A stretch of 45,673 bases of DNA from an uncultured Verrucomicrobia subdivision 3 bacterium (GCA_903842235.1 CAIMLG010000017.1:1-45673); one strand, 5' to 3'. Positions 25,105 through 33,826 are shown, counted from the stretch's first letter. Program-made: numbers and translations. The notes: generated from the sequence alone by a model not told the origin.

Positions 25105-26142
25105 ATGACCAACAAAGGTATTGATACCATAAACAAGTGGTTTCTCGCAGCGGAGGAACTTGGCGAATATATCGGGATTCGGTTTGGCCATATTGCACCA
25201 AACGCAACCGAACCGGAATGGACTTTCCTACGGCACACGGATTTTGATGGCATTGGAGGACTGGCTGAAATTCTGCGGCAGAAAGGCGCCAAGCTTGGTC
25301 GTTTGCCCCAAATTCGATTTCCCGCAGAACCATCACCCCTGTCGCTTCTAATAATGGCGCCGAAATTTCTGAGGCCGAGACAGCGCGTCAAATGGTTGCC
25401 GGTGGACCAAGGAACTGCGACAGACAGCAGCACGCACCCGCCAGCGGCGGTAGCCTGGCATGTGTTTGACGAATCAACGACCATCCAAATTAGGCGAGTG
25501 TGCCGCAAGGCGGGGGTCACCGTGAATTCTTTTTTGCTCAAACATTTGACCAAGGCGATTCGCCCATTTTTGGAGGATCAGTCTTCCATGGTGCCCTGGA
25601 TGATCCCGGTAAACTTGCGCGGCAAACTGAACGGAGAACGCGATACCGCGAATTTTTCAAGCTATGTCAGCGTGAAGGTGCAAACCTATGAAACTCCGTT
25701 TGATATTCACCAGAATATTTACCAGGCGTTGGCCCGAAAAGAGCATTGGGCTAATTGGTATGCCTATCAATCCGGGCGATTGATGACGGATAAGATGCGG
25801 AAATTTTTAATCACCAAAGAATGGGCGATGTCACAATGGAATTTGGGCAGCTTCTCAAATCTGGGCAGTTGGGATAGCGAACAAGAGATCAACCAAACCG
25901 GGTGTGCGGGCGATTGGTTGTTCTGTCCGCCGGTATTGCGCTGCCAATGGGTTGGCGCGGGTTGTGTCACCTTCCAGAATCGCTTAAGTTTGGTGCTTCA
26001 GGCTCATCCCGATCTGACCACCAACCCAGGCGTTCCCAGAACGTGGGTGCAGAACTTGGTAAAAGAAATTGACTTGGACTTGGCCAGCGGCTTGGGGAAT
26101 CCAGCCACTTTTTGGGAAAGGGATGTCCGGGCTAAAATTTGA
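25105..26142 (+). CDS. Condensation/CAT-like acyltransferase family protein
   Basis: This 345-residue soluble protein resembles the chloramphenicol acetyltransferase/condensation-domain superfamily, which includes wax ester synthases and alcohol acetyltransferases. The active-site motif HxxxDG is present as HTDFDG at about residue 44, followed by IGGLAEILR. IPVNLRGKLNGERDTANFSSYVSVKV and FSNLGSW resemble the second half of such enzymes. The acceptor and donor are unknown. Its composition is clearly less GC-rich than aroG upstream. It ends overlapping the convergent FadL gene by 11 bases. Its position beside FadL and the PhcB-like cluster makes a role in acyl or lipid metabolism plausible, but this is inference. 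Confidence 0.65.
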   Translation: MTNKGIDTINKWFLAAEELGEYIGIRFGHIAPNATEPEWTFLRHTDFDGIGGLAEILRQKGAKLGRLPQIRFPAEPSPLSLLIMAPKFLRPRQRVKWLPVDQGTATDSSTHPPAAVAWHVFDESTTIQIRRVCRKAGVTVNSFLLKHLTKAIRPFLEDQSSMVPWMIPVNLRGKLNGERDTANFSSYVSVKVQTYETPFDIHQNIYQALARKEHWANWYAYQSGRLMTDKMRKFLITKEWAMSQWNLGSFSNLGSWDSEQEINQTGCAGDWLFCPPVLRCQWVGAGCVTFQNRLSLVLQAHPDLTTNPGVPRTWVQNLVKEIDLDLASGLGNPATFWERDVRAKI

Positions 26143-27367
26143 CCGTGACCGCCAGATTGAAGGCGTTGTTAAAAACCCGGTAGGTCCCATTTGCTGAAGG
26201 ATTGGCAACACTGTTTACCGTTCGTTCGCCATACCCGAAGTGATATGCCGCCGCCCAATCCCAACGCTGGCCGCGATGGCCGAATCCAATGCTGCCCAAT
26301 TGCAAATTGGCATCCGCAATGAGCGGATTGAAGTTTTGATCCGGGCTCGAATTTTCACTGTAAATGTAACCGACGCTGGCGAAATATCCTTTGCCGAGCT
26401 GGCGGGTGATGCCAAAGTCGTAGATAAAACTGGAACGGTAATTGAATGTAAGCGGAACATCCCCCATTGCCGTTCCGGTGAAAACGGCTTGCTTTACGCT
26501 GTGCCAATCGGTCCAGTCCAGGTCAAATTCAAGATTCCAGTTGGTGGTCGGTCTGAAAGAAACCCCGCCCACGACAAATTGAGGGAAATGCAGGGTTCCG
26601 CTGGTGGGGGTGGCCGAGAGAATAGGATTAAATTCTGAATGGCCGTGATACTCGATATCAGTGCCATTGCGATAGTTTACGCCAAAGGACCACATCGGAT
26701 GCGGCTGCCACAAAATGCCGGCATTAAAACCAAAACCCACCCCGTCCCCGTCAACGGAAAACTGCCCCGGCGGTAAAAGGGGGTGATAATAAAAAGCGTT
26801 TTGAAGCGAGACTTGGGAATAATTGATGGTCGGGCCAATACCAATGGAAAGTTTCGGATTAATCCGCCAAGCGATGACCGGGTTGATGGAGAGATAGAGG
26901 AGGCTGCCGCTTTCGGCGACGGTATTGAATGGGGTATTATTGCCCCAGTCTCCCGACAAGCCGTATGGCGCATAGGCACCCAGACCGATGGATACCGGGA
27001 GGTTGGTCAGAGAATAGGTAAAATAGAACTGCGGCACGGGTTGGAAATCTGAATTCATACGGGCCGAAGTTCCGCCAGACTGGTAATCGACCCCGGGAGA
27101 AATAGCATAAACCCCAACACGCACATTCCCCCCCTCCAACTGGGTAATCCCGGCGGGGTTATAATAAATGGCTGATGGATTGTCAGCCGTGGCAGCAAAA
27201 GCATCACCGCGGGCGATGGCTTCCGGATCCTGATTCGGCAGACGAAAGCCGACGGCTTGCAGGCTGGTTGGCACCGCCAGGCCGAAAAGCAGCCCTGTCG
27301 CGCAAACCCCATTGAAAGCCCGGAGGGTTAACCGACGCATGATCATCTGACAGGCTGAATTCTTCAT
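26132..27367 (-). CDS. OmpP1/FadL/TodX family outer-membrane transport protein
   Basis: This is a 411-residue outer-membrane beta-barrel that lets long-chain fatty acids or other hydrophobic molecules enter the cell. After a long signal peptide (cleavage probably after PTSLQA), the mature N terminus VGFRLPNQDPEAIARGDAFAATADNPSAIYYNPAGIT is the family signature that forms the hatch. Many alternating strands follow (FNLAVTVKF at the end, with the terminal Phe typical of outer-membrane proteins). It is divergent from the PhcB-like methyltransferase gene, with 150 bases between the starts. A role in importing a fatty-acid-derived signal is possible. Ordinary nutrient uptake is the simple alternative. 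Confidence 0.9.
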   Translation of the reverse strand: MKNSACQMIMRRLTLRAFNGVCATGLLFGLAVPTSLQAVGFRLPNQDPEAIARGDAFAATADNPSAIYYNPAGITQLEGGNVRVGVYAISPGVDYQSGGTSARMNSDFQPVPQFYFTYSLTNLPVSIGLGAYAPYGLSGDWGNNTPFNTVAESGSLLYLSINPVIAWRINPKLSIGIGPTINYSQVSLQNAFYYHPLLPPGQFSVDGDGVGFGFNAGILWQPHPMWSFGVNYRNGTDIEYHGHSEFNPILSATPTSGTLHFPQFVVGGVSFRPTTNWNLEFDLDWTDWHSVKQAVFTGTAMGDVPLTFNYRSSFIYDFGITRQLGKGYFASVGYIYSENSSPDQNFNPLIADANLQLGSIGFGHRGQRWDWAAAYHFGYGERTVNSVANPSANGTYRVFNNAFNLAVTVKF

Positions 27368-27397
27368 ATTTTACCAGGTATTCGCTCAGGAACAAAA

Positions 27398-27466
27398 AAT
27401 TTTGCTCAATTTGGACGATGTATTTTTCAAAACAAGCCAAATGTTTCAATTTAAACGAGCAGAATT
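27398..27466. promoter_or_regulatory. Inverted repeat in the fadL/phcB-like divergent promoter region
   Basis: AATTTTGCTC (27398-27407) and GAGCAGAATT (27457-27466) are reverse complements at nine of ten positions with 49 bases between. They lie in the AT-rich 150-base gap between the FadL gene and the PhcB-like gene, where both promoters must be. This could be an operator pair for a shared regulator. I could not place convincing -35/-10 boxes. Confidence 0.3.
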
Positions 27467-27517
27467 GCCCGTCGAAAAATTTTGTGTTGGCGGCGAAAAT
27501 GTTTTATCCAATGCGGC

Positions 27518-29014
27518 ATGAGCCACACCTTAAATGGCAATGGAAACGGGAATGGCCACCCCACGCCCAGCGGGCTGTTCCCACAGATTAAACCAACCGC
27601 CGTCACTAACCGGGAGAACGGCGTCACGTTTCGGACGGCCGACGGCATTAAGCGACACGGTTCGATTGTAAGGGTGACGCCGCATTCGGCCCACATTGAG
27701 GTTCATGATCCGACCATGGTTTTACACATGTCGGAGGCGCTTCAAGATTTTCAAATACTTTTCTGCGGGCAAACATCATGCAATGGCAGGGCCGTGGTTT
27801 GCAACATAGTTGAATCGGGATTCAATACCGCCTGCGAAGTGAAATTGCATGAGATGAACTGGCTGGGCCTGGATCCAGCCTCGCCCTTGCGTCAAAGCGA
27901 CACCATGGAGCAACAGTTCAAAAGTTTTCTAGCCGAATGGAAGAATCAATGCAAAGTAAAGCCGGAGTTCAAAAATGCGGCGATTGATCTGCTCTCGTTT
28001 TTCAGTGATTCCCAAGTTTGGCTCAATCGAATTGAGCTGGGCATCCGCCATTTGCCAGTCAAAGAGCAACTCCAGACCGAACAGAAAGCTCTTGGGCAGC
28101 TTAATCCGTATTTCATCAGCACTACCACCAACATTAATGAAAAGTTTGAACATGAGTTGAACCAAGTGGAAGCGGAACTGCGTCCGCTGCATCAGGCATT
28201 TGTCCGCAAGTTTTTGCACCCCGTGACCCAATGCTCCCCATTCATGCATCGCGCTTTTGAGAAGCCCTTGGGTTACGCAGGGGATTATGAAGTCGTGGAC
28301 ATGATGTTTCGGGATCCGTTTCAAGGGCAATCTTACTTTGCAAAACTACTTAATGCTTATGCGTTGCAACTTCCGCCAGTGGTGGCCCATCGAAATCGCA
28401 TCGAATACCTCCAGAAAAAACTGACGGATGAATCCTTGCAAAAACTCACCGGGGGAGGCGGCTTGCGGATTTTTAATTTGGGGTGCGGCCCGGCACGAGA
28501 AGTTCAACAGTTTCTGGCGGATAGCAGCCTCTCGAATCAAACGAGTTTTGTGCTAGCAGATTTTGAGGAAAAAACCTTGATCCACACCAACCGGGTTCTG
28601 AATGAGTTGAAAGCTCGGCACTCCCGACAAACGCAAATCAAGACGGTTAAGCTTTCGGTGGCCCAATTGCTCAAGGAACATGAACGGCGCGGAAAAAAAA
28701 CCAACCCGGAATCCTTTGATTTTGTATATTGTGCCGGCCTGTTTGATTATCTAACCGACGCGGTTTGCCAACATCTCATGGAGGCCTTCTATGGCATGCT
28801 GGCTCCAGGTGGTTTACTGGTGGCGACGAATGTTGACAGGCATGCGGCAATTAATCAAATGGAGTGCTTCCTGGACTGGCACCTCCAATATCGCAATTCA
28901 AATAAAATGCGAGGGCTTGCGCCCAAATTGGCCTCGCTGGAGGATGTCATCATAAAACGCGACCCCAGCGGGGCAAATGTTTTTATTGAAGTAAGAAAAC
29001 CCTGCCAACCCTAG
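27518..29014 (+). CDS. PilZ-like/SAM methyltransferase, PhcB-like (fatty-acid methyl ester signal synthase family)
   Basis: The protein has 498 residues from the ATG at 27518 (MSHTLNGNGNGNG, a low-complexity lead). Residues about 35-115 look like a PilZ-type domain (GVTFRTADGIKRHGSIVRVTPHSAHIEV...). A helical middle follows, then a class I SAM methyltransferase domain with motif I IFNLGCGPAREVQQFL, ADFEEKTL and FDFVYCAGLFDYLTD. The segment HRAFEKPLGYAGDYEVVDMMFRDPF is the part I recognise from PhcB-type proteins. In Ralstonia, PhcB makes 3-hydroxypalmitic (or myristic) acid methyl ester, the quorum signal. The next gene begins two bases after the stop and encodes a sensor kinase, as in phcBSR. 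The product chemistry here is inferred, not shown. Confidence 0.8.
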   Translation: MSHTLNGNGNGNGHPTPSGLFPQIKPTAVTNRENGVTFRTADGIKRHGSIVRVTPHSAHIEVHDPTMVLHMSEALQDFQILFCGQTSCNGRAVVCNIVESGFNTACEVKLHEMNWLGLDPASPLRQSDTMEQQFKSFLAEWKNQCKVKPEFKNAAIDLLSFFSDSQVWLNRIELGIRHLPVKEQLQTEQKALGQLNPYFISTTTNINEKFEHELNQVEAELRPLHQAFVRKFLHPVTQCSPFMHRAFEKPLGYAGDYEVVDMMFRDPFQGQSYFAKLLNAYALQLPPVVAHRNRIEYLQKKLTDESLQKLTGGGGLRIFNLGCGPAREVQQFLADSSLSNQTSFVLADFEEKTLIHTNRVLNELKARHSRQTQIKTVKLSVAQLLKEHERRGKKTNPESFDFVYCAGLFDYLTDAVCQHLMEAFYGMLAPGGLLVATNVDRHAAINQMECFLDWHLQYRNSNKMRGLAPKLASLEDVIIKRDPSGANVFIEVRKPCQP

Positions 29015-29016
29015 CT

Positions 29017-30444
29017 TTGAATCTGGACATCAAAACCAATCCGGAAGCCTTGAAGGCTTACCAGGATTATGAACGCAGCACCAATCTGCGCCATCTGGAT
29101 ATTGGTTGCTGGCTGATCATGACGCTCATGCCAGCGGGGGCCATCCTGGATTACTTTGTTTACCCGCGCAAAGCGCCCTTCTTTTTGGTTCTTCGCCTGA
29201 TTTGTGCTGCCTGCGGAGCAGTTGTTTGGCTGCTTCTGCGAACTAGTATCAGAGAGAAGTTTGACCGATTGCTTTGCATGATTGTCGGGTTAACTCCGGC
29301 GTTTTTCATGTGCTGGATGATTTATGCCGCCGAGGGTGCGGCCTCCACATATTATGCCGGCCTGAATCTGGTGTTGCTAGGCGTGTCGTTTATTGTTCGG
29401 TGGTCGGTGGATCTGAGCTTAGCCATAAGTCTTTCAGTGATTGGCATGTATCTGGGGGCTTGTTTTTTGCAAGGCTCGATTGCCAGCGCACCTATTGGCC
29501 TTTGGGTCAACAATCTATATTTTTTGGTGGTTACAGCGGTGTTCGTGGTCATCAGTGGATGGGTGCAGCGTTCTTTGCGCGTCCGTGAATTCATCCTGAA
29601 CTATCAACTAGATCAAAATAAACGCGAGTTGGAAACCACCAACAGCAAACTGGCGGAGCAGAACGAAGCCCTCAACCACGCCAACCGCGAAATCAAGGCG
29701 GCCGAAATGCAGCTTGTCCAAGCCGAAAAAATGTCCTCGCTCGGCCGCTTCAGCGCCGGCCTCATGCACGACATTCTCAATCCGTTGAATTATTCCAAGA
29801 CCGGCCTGTTCGCCCTGCGCAAGAAAAGCCGCAACCTGCCGCCTGAATTGCAACCGGAATTTGATACTATCCTCACCGATATCAAGGATGGCTTTGACCG
29901 GGTCCAGGAAATTGTCCAAGGCTTGCGCAACTTTACGCATCCGGGCAAACAGGCGGCGGAGGCCATTCCGCTGGGCGAAATATTCAAGGACGCCCGGCGG
30001 TTTGTTTCTGGCAGTCTGAAGGATGACAATATTTCGCTGGAACTGGATGTTCCAACCGAGCTGAAAGTCTGGATTGGCCGGAATGATTTTTCCGTCGTCT
30101 TGATCAACATTCTGGAAAACTCCATTGACGCATTGGAAACCAAAACCTTCGCCCCGGGCGAAACTCCGGCCATCGCGATCGTCGGCCGCGGCGTCAGGGA
30201 CCGCACGCTGATTACCATCCGTGACAACGGGCCCGGCATCAAGCCGGAGCTGATCGCCAAAATTTTCGACCCGTTTTTTACCACCAAGGACGTGGGCAAG
30301 GGCACCGGCCTGGGCTTAAGCATTTGCTTTGGCATTATTCGCAGCTATGGCGGCATTATTTCCGTGAACAGCGAGCTGGGGAAATTCTGCGAATTCACCC
30401 TAGACCTGCCCGCCAACGAAGCCGTCGCCCAACCCCAACCTTAA
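29017..30444 (+). CDS. Membrane histidine kinase, PhcS-like
   Basis: This is a 475-residue sensor kinase starting at a TTG two bases after the methyltransferase stop. The N-terminal half has about six membrane helices (for example WLIMTLMPAGAILDYFV, LICAACGAVVWLLL and NNLYFLVVTAVFVVISGWV) with almost no periplasmic domain. A coiled-coil linker (about residues 200-240) follows. Then come the H box FSAGLMHDILNPLNY, N box INILENSIDAL, G1 DNGPGI, F box FDPFFTTK and G2 GTGLGLSI, all intact. Small hydrophobic signals are often sensed by such multi-helix domains. PhcS of Ralstonia, which detects the methyl ester signal, has the same plan. The next gene follows after one base, so this is one operon. 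Confidence 0.85.
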   Translation: MNLDIKTNPEALKAYQDYERSTNLRHLDIGCWLIMTLMPAGAILDYFVYPRKAPFFLVLRLICAACGAVVWLLLRTSIREKFDRLLCMIVGLTPAFFMCWMIYAAEGAASTYYAGLNLVLLGVSFIVRWSVDLSLAISLSVIGMYLGACFLQGSIASAPIGLWVNNLYFLVVTAVFVVISGWVQRSLRVREFILNYQLDQNKRELETTNSKLAEQNEALNHANREIKAAEMQLVQAEKMSSLGRFSAGLMHDILNPLNYSKTGLFALRKKSRNLPPELQPEFDTILTDIKDGFDRVQEIVQGLRNFTHPGKQAAEAIPLGEIFKDARRFVSGSLKDDNISLELDVPTELKVWIGRNDFSVVLINILENSIDALETKTFAPGETPAIAIVGRGVRDRTLITIRDNGPGIKPELIAKIFDPFFTTKDVGKGTGLGLSICFGIIRSYGGIISVNSELGKFCEFTLDLPANEAVAQPQP

Positions 30445-30445
30445 G

Positions 30446-31696
30446 ATGCCCGCCCACTACGATTACAAAAAGTTCGCTATCCTCTATGTGGATGATGAGG
30501 AAAAATCGCTGGTCAACTTTTCCTGCGCCTTTGGGGATGATTTCAAAATTCTAACCGCCACCAATGCCTCTGACGGGCTCAGGCTCTTTGAAAAACATGG
30601 AGATGAAATCGGCCTGCTCATGACGGATCAGCGCATGCCGGGCGAAAAGGGGGTCTGGCTGCTGGAGCGGGCCCGACAATTCCGGCCGCAAGTGTTACGC
30701 ATCCTCGTCACGGCCTACACCGACATGGATGCCGCCATTGCGGCCGTCAACAGCGGGGCCATCTACAAATATGTCACCAAACCCTGGGATCCGCCGCAGC
30801 TCGAACTCACGCTTCGGCAGGGGCTGGAATTTTTCATGGTGCAGGCCGAACGCGACCAGTTGCTGCATGAAAAATTGTCCGTTCTGCGCAATATGATGAT
30901 CGCCGACCGCATTGTCAGCCTGGGCTTACTCGCGGCCGGATTAAGTCATCACATCAAAAATTCGATGGTGGCTGTTAAAACCTTTCTCGAGCTCGCACCG
31001 CTCAAGATGGCGGAGGAAAAAGCCAGCGCGGCGGGCCTCCACGACCCAGACTTCTGGCAGGAATATCATCAGAATGTCCAAGGGCAGATTCACAAAATAA
31101 ACGGTTTGCTCGACGATCTGCGCACCGCCTCTGACCATCCAACCAGCAACCCCTTCGCCCACGAAATTCAACTGAAAACCGCCATCGCCGCTTCGCTCCA
31201 CGGCCTAGGTGAGAATCTGGCCGCGCGGCGAATCAAAGTGGAAAACCAGATTGCCGATACGCTGCCACCACTCTGGGTGGATCGGCCCAAGTTTAACCGC
31301 CTGATTGAACTGCTGATCAAGGACGAGCTGGCCATGCTGCCGGCCGGCAGCCGCCTGACATTCACGGCCGAATCAAAGGGCAAAGATATCATCATCCACC
31401 TCACGGACAACGGCCCCGCGTTGCCTCAGGAAGCACTAAGGATCGCGCTAGATCCCTTTATCAGCACCGGCGGCAAACCCTCGGAATACGGCATTAATCT
31501 GATGGCCTGTTTTTTCATCGTCCATCATCACGGCGGCAAGATTGAGGCGCAGAATCTGCCCGGCGGCGGCAATTGTTTCACCATCCGCCTCCCGCAGCGA
31601 CCGGAGGCCACCCCCACGTCATCCGAGGACACGGGGTTTTTGAGAAAAGCGTTGCTGAATGAAAATCTGTGGAAGAATCTCATCGCCAACGGATGA
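30446..31696 (+). CDS. Response regulator with C-terminal degenerate kinase domain, PhcR-like
   Basis: This 416-residue protein begins with a receiver domain. The acidic pair is in FAILYVDDEEKSL, the phosphoacceptor Asp in LLMTDQRMPGEKGVWLLERAR, the Thr/Tyr switch in LVTAYTDMDAAI, and the Lys in YVTKPWDP. A helical segment follows (GLEFFMVQAERDQLLHEKLSVL), then a histidine-kinase-like part with GLLAAGLSHHIKNSMVAVKTF. The ATP domain is degraded: the N-box position reads LIELLIKDELAML without Asn, and the G2 region (SEYGINLMACFFIV) lacks the glycine pattern. PhcR of Ralstonia is likewise a receiver joined to a kinase-like domain. It starts one base after the sensor kinase gene, so it is its likely partner. 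There is no DNA-binding domain. Confidence 0.82.
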   Translation: MPAHYDYKKFAILYVDDEEKSLVNFSCAFGDDFKILTATNASDGLRLFEKHGDEIGLLMTDQRMPGEKGVWLLERARQFRPQVLRILVTAYTDMDAAIAAVNSGAIYKYVTKPWDPPQLELTLRQGLEFFMVQAERDQLLHEKLSVLRNMMIADRIVSLGLLAAGLSHHIKNSMVAVKTFLELAPLKMAEEKASAAGLHDPDFWQEYHQNVQGQIHKINGLLDDLRTASDHPTSNPFAHEIQLKTAIAASLHGLGENLAARRIKVENQIADTLPPLWVDRPKFNRLIELLIKDELAMLPAGSRLTFTAESKGKDIIIHLTDNGPALPQEALRIALDPFISTGGKPSEYGINLMACFFIVHHHGGKIEAQNLPGGGNCFTIRLPQRPEATPTSSEDTGFLRKALLNENLWKNLIANG

Positions 31697-31792
31697 AGCC
31701 GGAAGAGATTAGTTTGACTTTTTAACCGCAGATACAGAAGATACCTTGCAAGAAATGGCAACAAAACAAAACCCCGCCCAGTCGCCACGCCC

Positions 31793-33826
31793 ATGAAGAC
31801 GATTCTGGTTTTGTCTCCCCATCCAGATTTTGTCGAGTCCGTCCGCGCCGCCCTCAGCCCGGAGCAATACCGCATCGTCCACCGGCTCAATGTCGAAGAG
31901 GCCGAACCCCTGATCGTCCACGGGCTGGCCAGCGCCAGCATTCTCGACGCTGATCTCATGGGCGTTGAAAGCGTCTGGGTCATTGAACGGCTTCGCCGTC
32001 GCGATACGCGGACACCCATCATTGCCTATACCGAGGCCACCCACTCGGACTGGGAAGAAGAAGCCTTCCTGCGCGGCGTAACCCATATTTTGACCAAGCC
32101 AGTGCGCAGCCGCCTGCTGAATTCGGTTTTGGAACGGCTCACCGACCAGCCACAGCCCCCGCGTTCCAGTGGCATTGTGCCCACCGGAAATGTGCCAGCC
32201 CTTTCCCGCCCGACCGTGGATCCAGTGGCGGCGGCCAACCGGTATGCCAATGTCGCGCAGACGCTTGACGTGCTCCGTGATTTCTCATCCATCCTCACCC
32301 ATTCGCTCGATGCCGAGGCGATGTTGAAACAGTTCCTGCAGTTTCTCCGGGAAATTCTGAGCGTCAATCGGGCGGCCATTTTCCTGAACCGTCCGTGTTC
32401 GCCGCTGACCGAGGTTCTGTCCCCGGACGACACCCGACGACTGCGCGTGGCGGCGGCCATTGGTATTTCCTCCGGTTTGCTCGAACACTTCGAGCTGTCC
32501 TTGGATACGGGCATCGGGGCGCAGGTTTCGCGGCTGGGCCGGATTCTGCGACGAGACAGTGATGAGGTGCGCGTGGATACCGAGGCGCAAAAAGAATTTG
32601 AATTGCTCGGGGCACAAGTGGCGGTTCCGATTCCCAGCCGGGATACGATCATCGGAGTCGCCGTATTTGATGGCCGCGTGACGGGCGAACCGCTGGTCAA
32701 CGCAGAATTGGAGATGGTTTTCCACCTGCTGGAACAGGTCGGCTTGGCGCTCCGCAATATCTGGCTGCACGACCAACTGGCCGGCAACCACGAAATGATG
32801 GCCAACGTGCTCCGCGAATTGAGCAGCGCCTGCATTGTCGTGGGGCGCGACCTCAAGGTGCTGCACGCCAACAAGTCAGCCCGCCGCCATTTTGGCCGTA
32901 AAAACGAACGCACGGGCGGGTTGGAATTTAGCGATCTGCCCCAGGCGCTTGGCGCAAAAATTTATCAGGTTTTGAAGACCGGCGCGGCCTTGGAGCCCTT
33001 CCGTTATCAGCCGGAAAATTCCCCGGGCACAATCTACAGCGTCAGCGTGGTGCCGTTCCAACGCGGCAATTCGGCGGTGCCCAGCTCGGCGTTATTGACC
33101 GCCGACGACTTGTCCCAAGGCGAACAATTGCGCCGCCTCGAAGTCGAGGCCGCCAACCTGCGGCTAATCCGCACAATGGCCGACCGGATGGCACATGAAA
33201 TTGGTAACGCCATGGTGCCCATCTCAACGCACCAGCAATTGCTGGGCGAAAAGCTGGGCGATCCCGAATTCCTCGAGTCACTGGATCGGGCGATGGGTGA
33301 CGGGGTCAAGCGGGTTTCCCGACTTGTAAATCAGATGCGGTTTCTTGCCCGCGAGGGCAACCTTGAACAGGAAGCCTTTCCCATTGAAAAACTGATCCAG
33401 GATGCTTATCAGGAAGCCAGGCGGCAACAGCCCTCGGCTGGTGCCCAGTTGAAATTCGATGATGGCGGAAAACCGCTTTTCGTAACAGGTGATCGGGCGG
33501 CCTTAAAGCATGCGCTGGCGGAAATCATGCTCAACGCACTTCAGGCCAATCCCCAAAAGCCGCAGGTGGACATTGATCTGCAGGCTGTTGGCAGCAACGG
33601 CGACCAGGCCGTGACCATTACCGTGCAGGATAACGGCTCCGGCTTCAGTGCCGAGTCGGCAAAAAAGATTCCCTCCCCGTTTTATACCACTCGCAATGTT
33701 GGCCTCGGGCTCGGGTTGGCGGTCAGCCAGAAAATCATTGAGACCCACCACGGCACGCTGGAGATCATCCCGTCACCTTCCGGCGTCGTTCGCATCTCAC
33801 TGCCGATGAATGCTTCGGCCCAATAA
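31793..33826 (+). CDS. Hybrid receiver-GAF-PAS histidine kinase
   Basis: This 677-residue soluble protein has a receiver-like domain (1 to about 120), with SILDADLMG around the acceptor Asp and a Lys in HILTKPV. The N-terminal acidic pair is replaced (VLSPHPDFVES), so its phosphorylation may be altered. A GAF domain (about 150-330, YANVAQTLDVLRDFSSILTHSLDAEAMLKQFLQ) is next, then a PAS-like part (about 345-440). The kinase core has H box MADRMAHEIGNAMVPIS, N box EIMLNALQANP, G1 DNGSGFS and G2 GLGLGLAVSQKI. It lies 96 bases after the PhcR-like gene, on the same strand, and probably belongs to the same signalling set. It may feed a phosphorelay, but its ligand is unknown. Confidence 0.85.
   Translation: MKTILVLSPHPDFVESVRAALSPEQYRIVHRLNVEEAEPLIVHGLASASILDADLMGVESVWVIERLRRRDTRTPIIAYTEATHSDWEEEAFLRGVTHILTKPVRSRLLNSVLERLTDQPQPPRSSGIVPTGNVPALSRPTVDPVAAANRYANVAQTLDVLRDFSSILTHSLDAEAMLKQFLQFLREILSVNRAAIFLNRPCSPLTEVLSPDDTRRLRVAAAIGISSGLLEHFELSLDTGIGAQVSRLGRILRRDSDEVRVDTEAQKEFELLGAQVAVPIPSRDTIIGVAVFDGRVTGEPLVNAELEMVFHLLEQVGLALRNIWLHDQLAGNHEMMANVLRELSSACIVVGRDLKVLHANKSARRHFGRKNERTGGLEFSDLPQALGAKIYQVLKTGAALEPFRYQPENSPGTIYSVSVVPFQRGNSAVPSSALLTADDLSQGEQLRRLEVEAANLRLIRTMADRMAHEIGNAMVPISTHQQLLGEKLGDPEFLESLDRAMGDGVKRVSRLVNQMRFLAREGNLEQEAFPIEKLIQDAYQEARRQQPSAGAQLKFDDGGKPLFVTGDRAALKHALAEIMLNALQANPQKPQVDIDLQAVGSNGDQAVTITVQDNGSGFSAESAKKIPSPFYTTRNVGLGLGLAVSQKIIETHHGTLEIIPSPSGVVRISLPMNASAQ

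Noticed and set aside
26132-26142. 11-base convergent overlap of the acyltransferase and FadL genes as a regulatory antisense device
   Set aside because: Short convergent overlaps are common in compact genomes and nothing else supports regulation.
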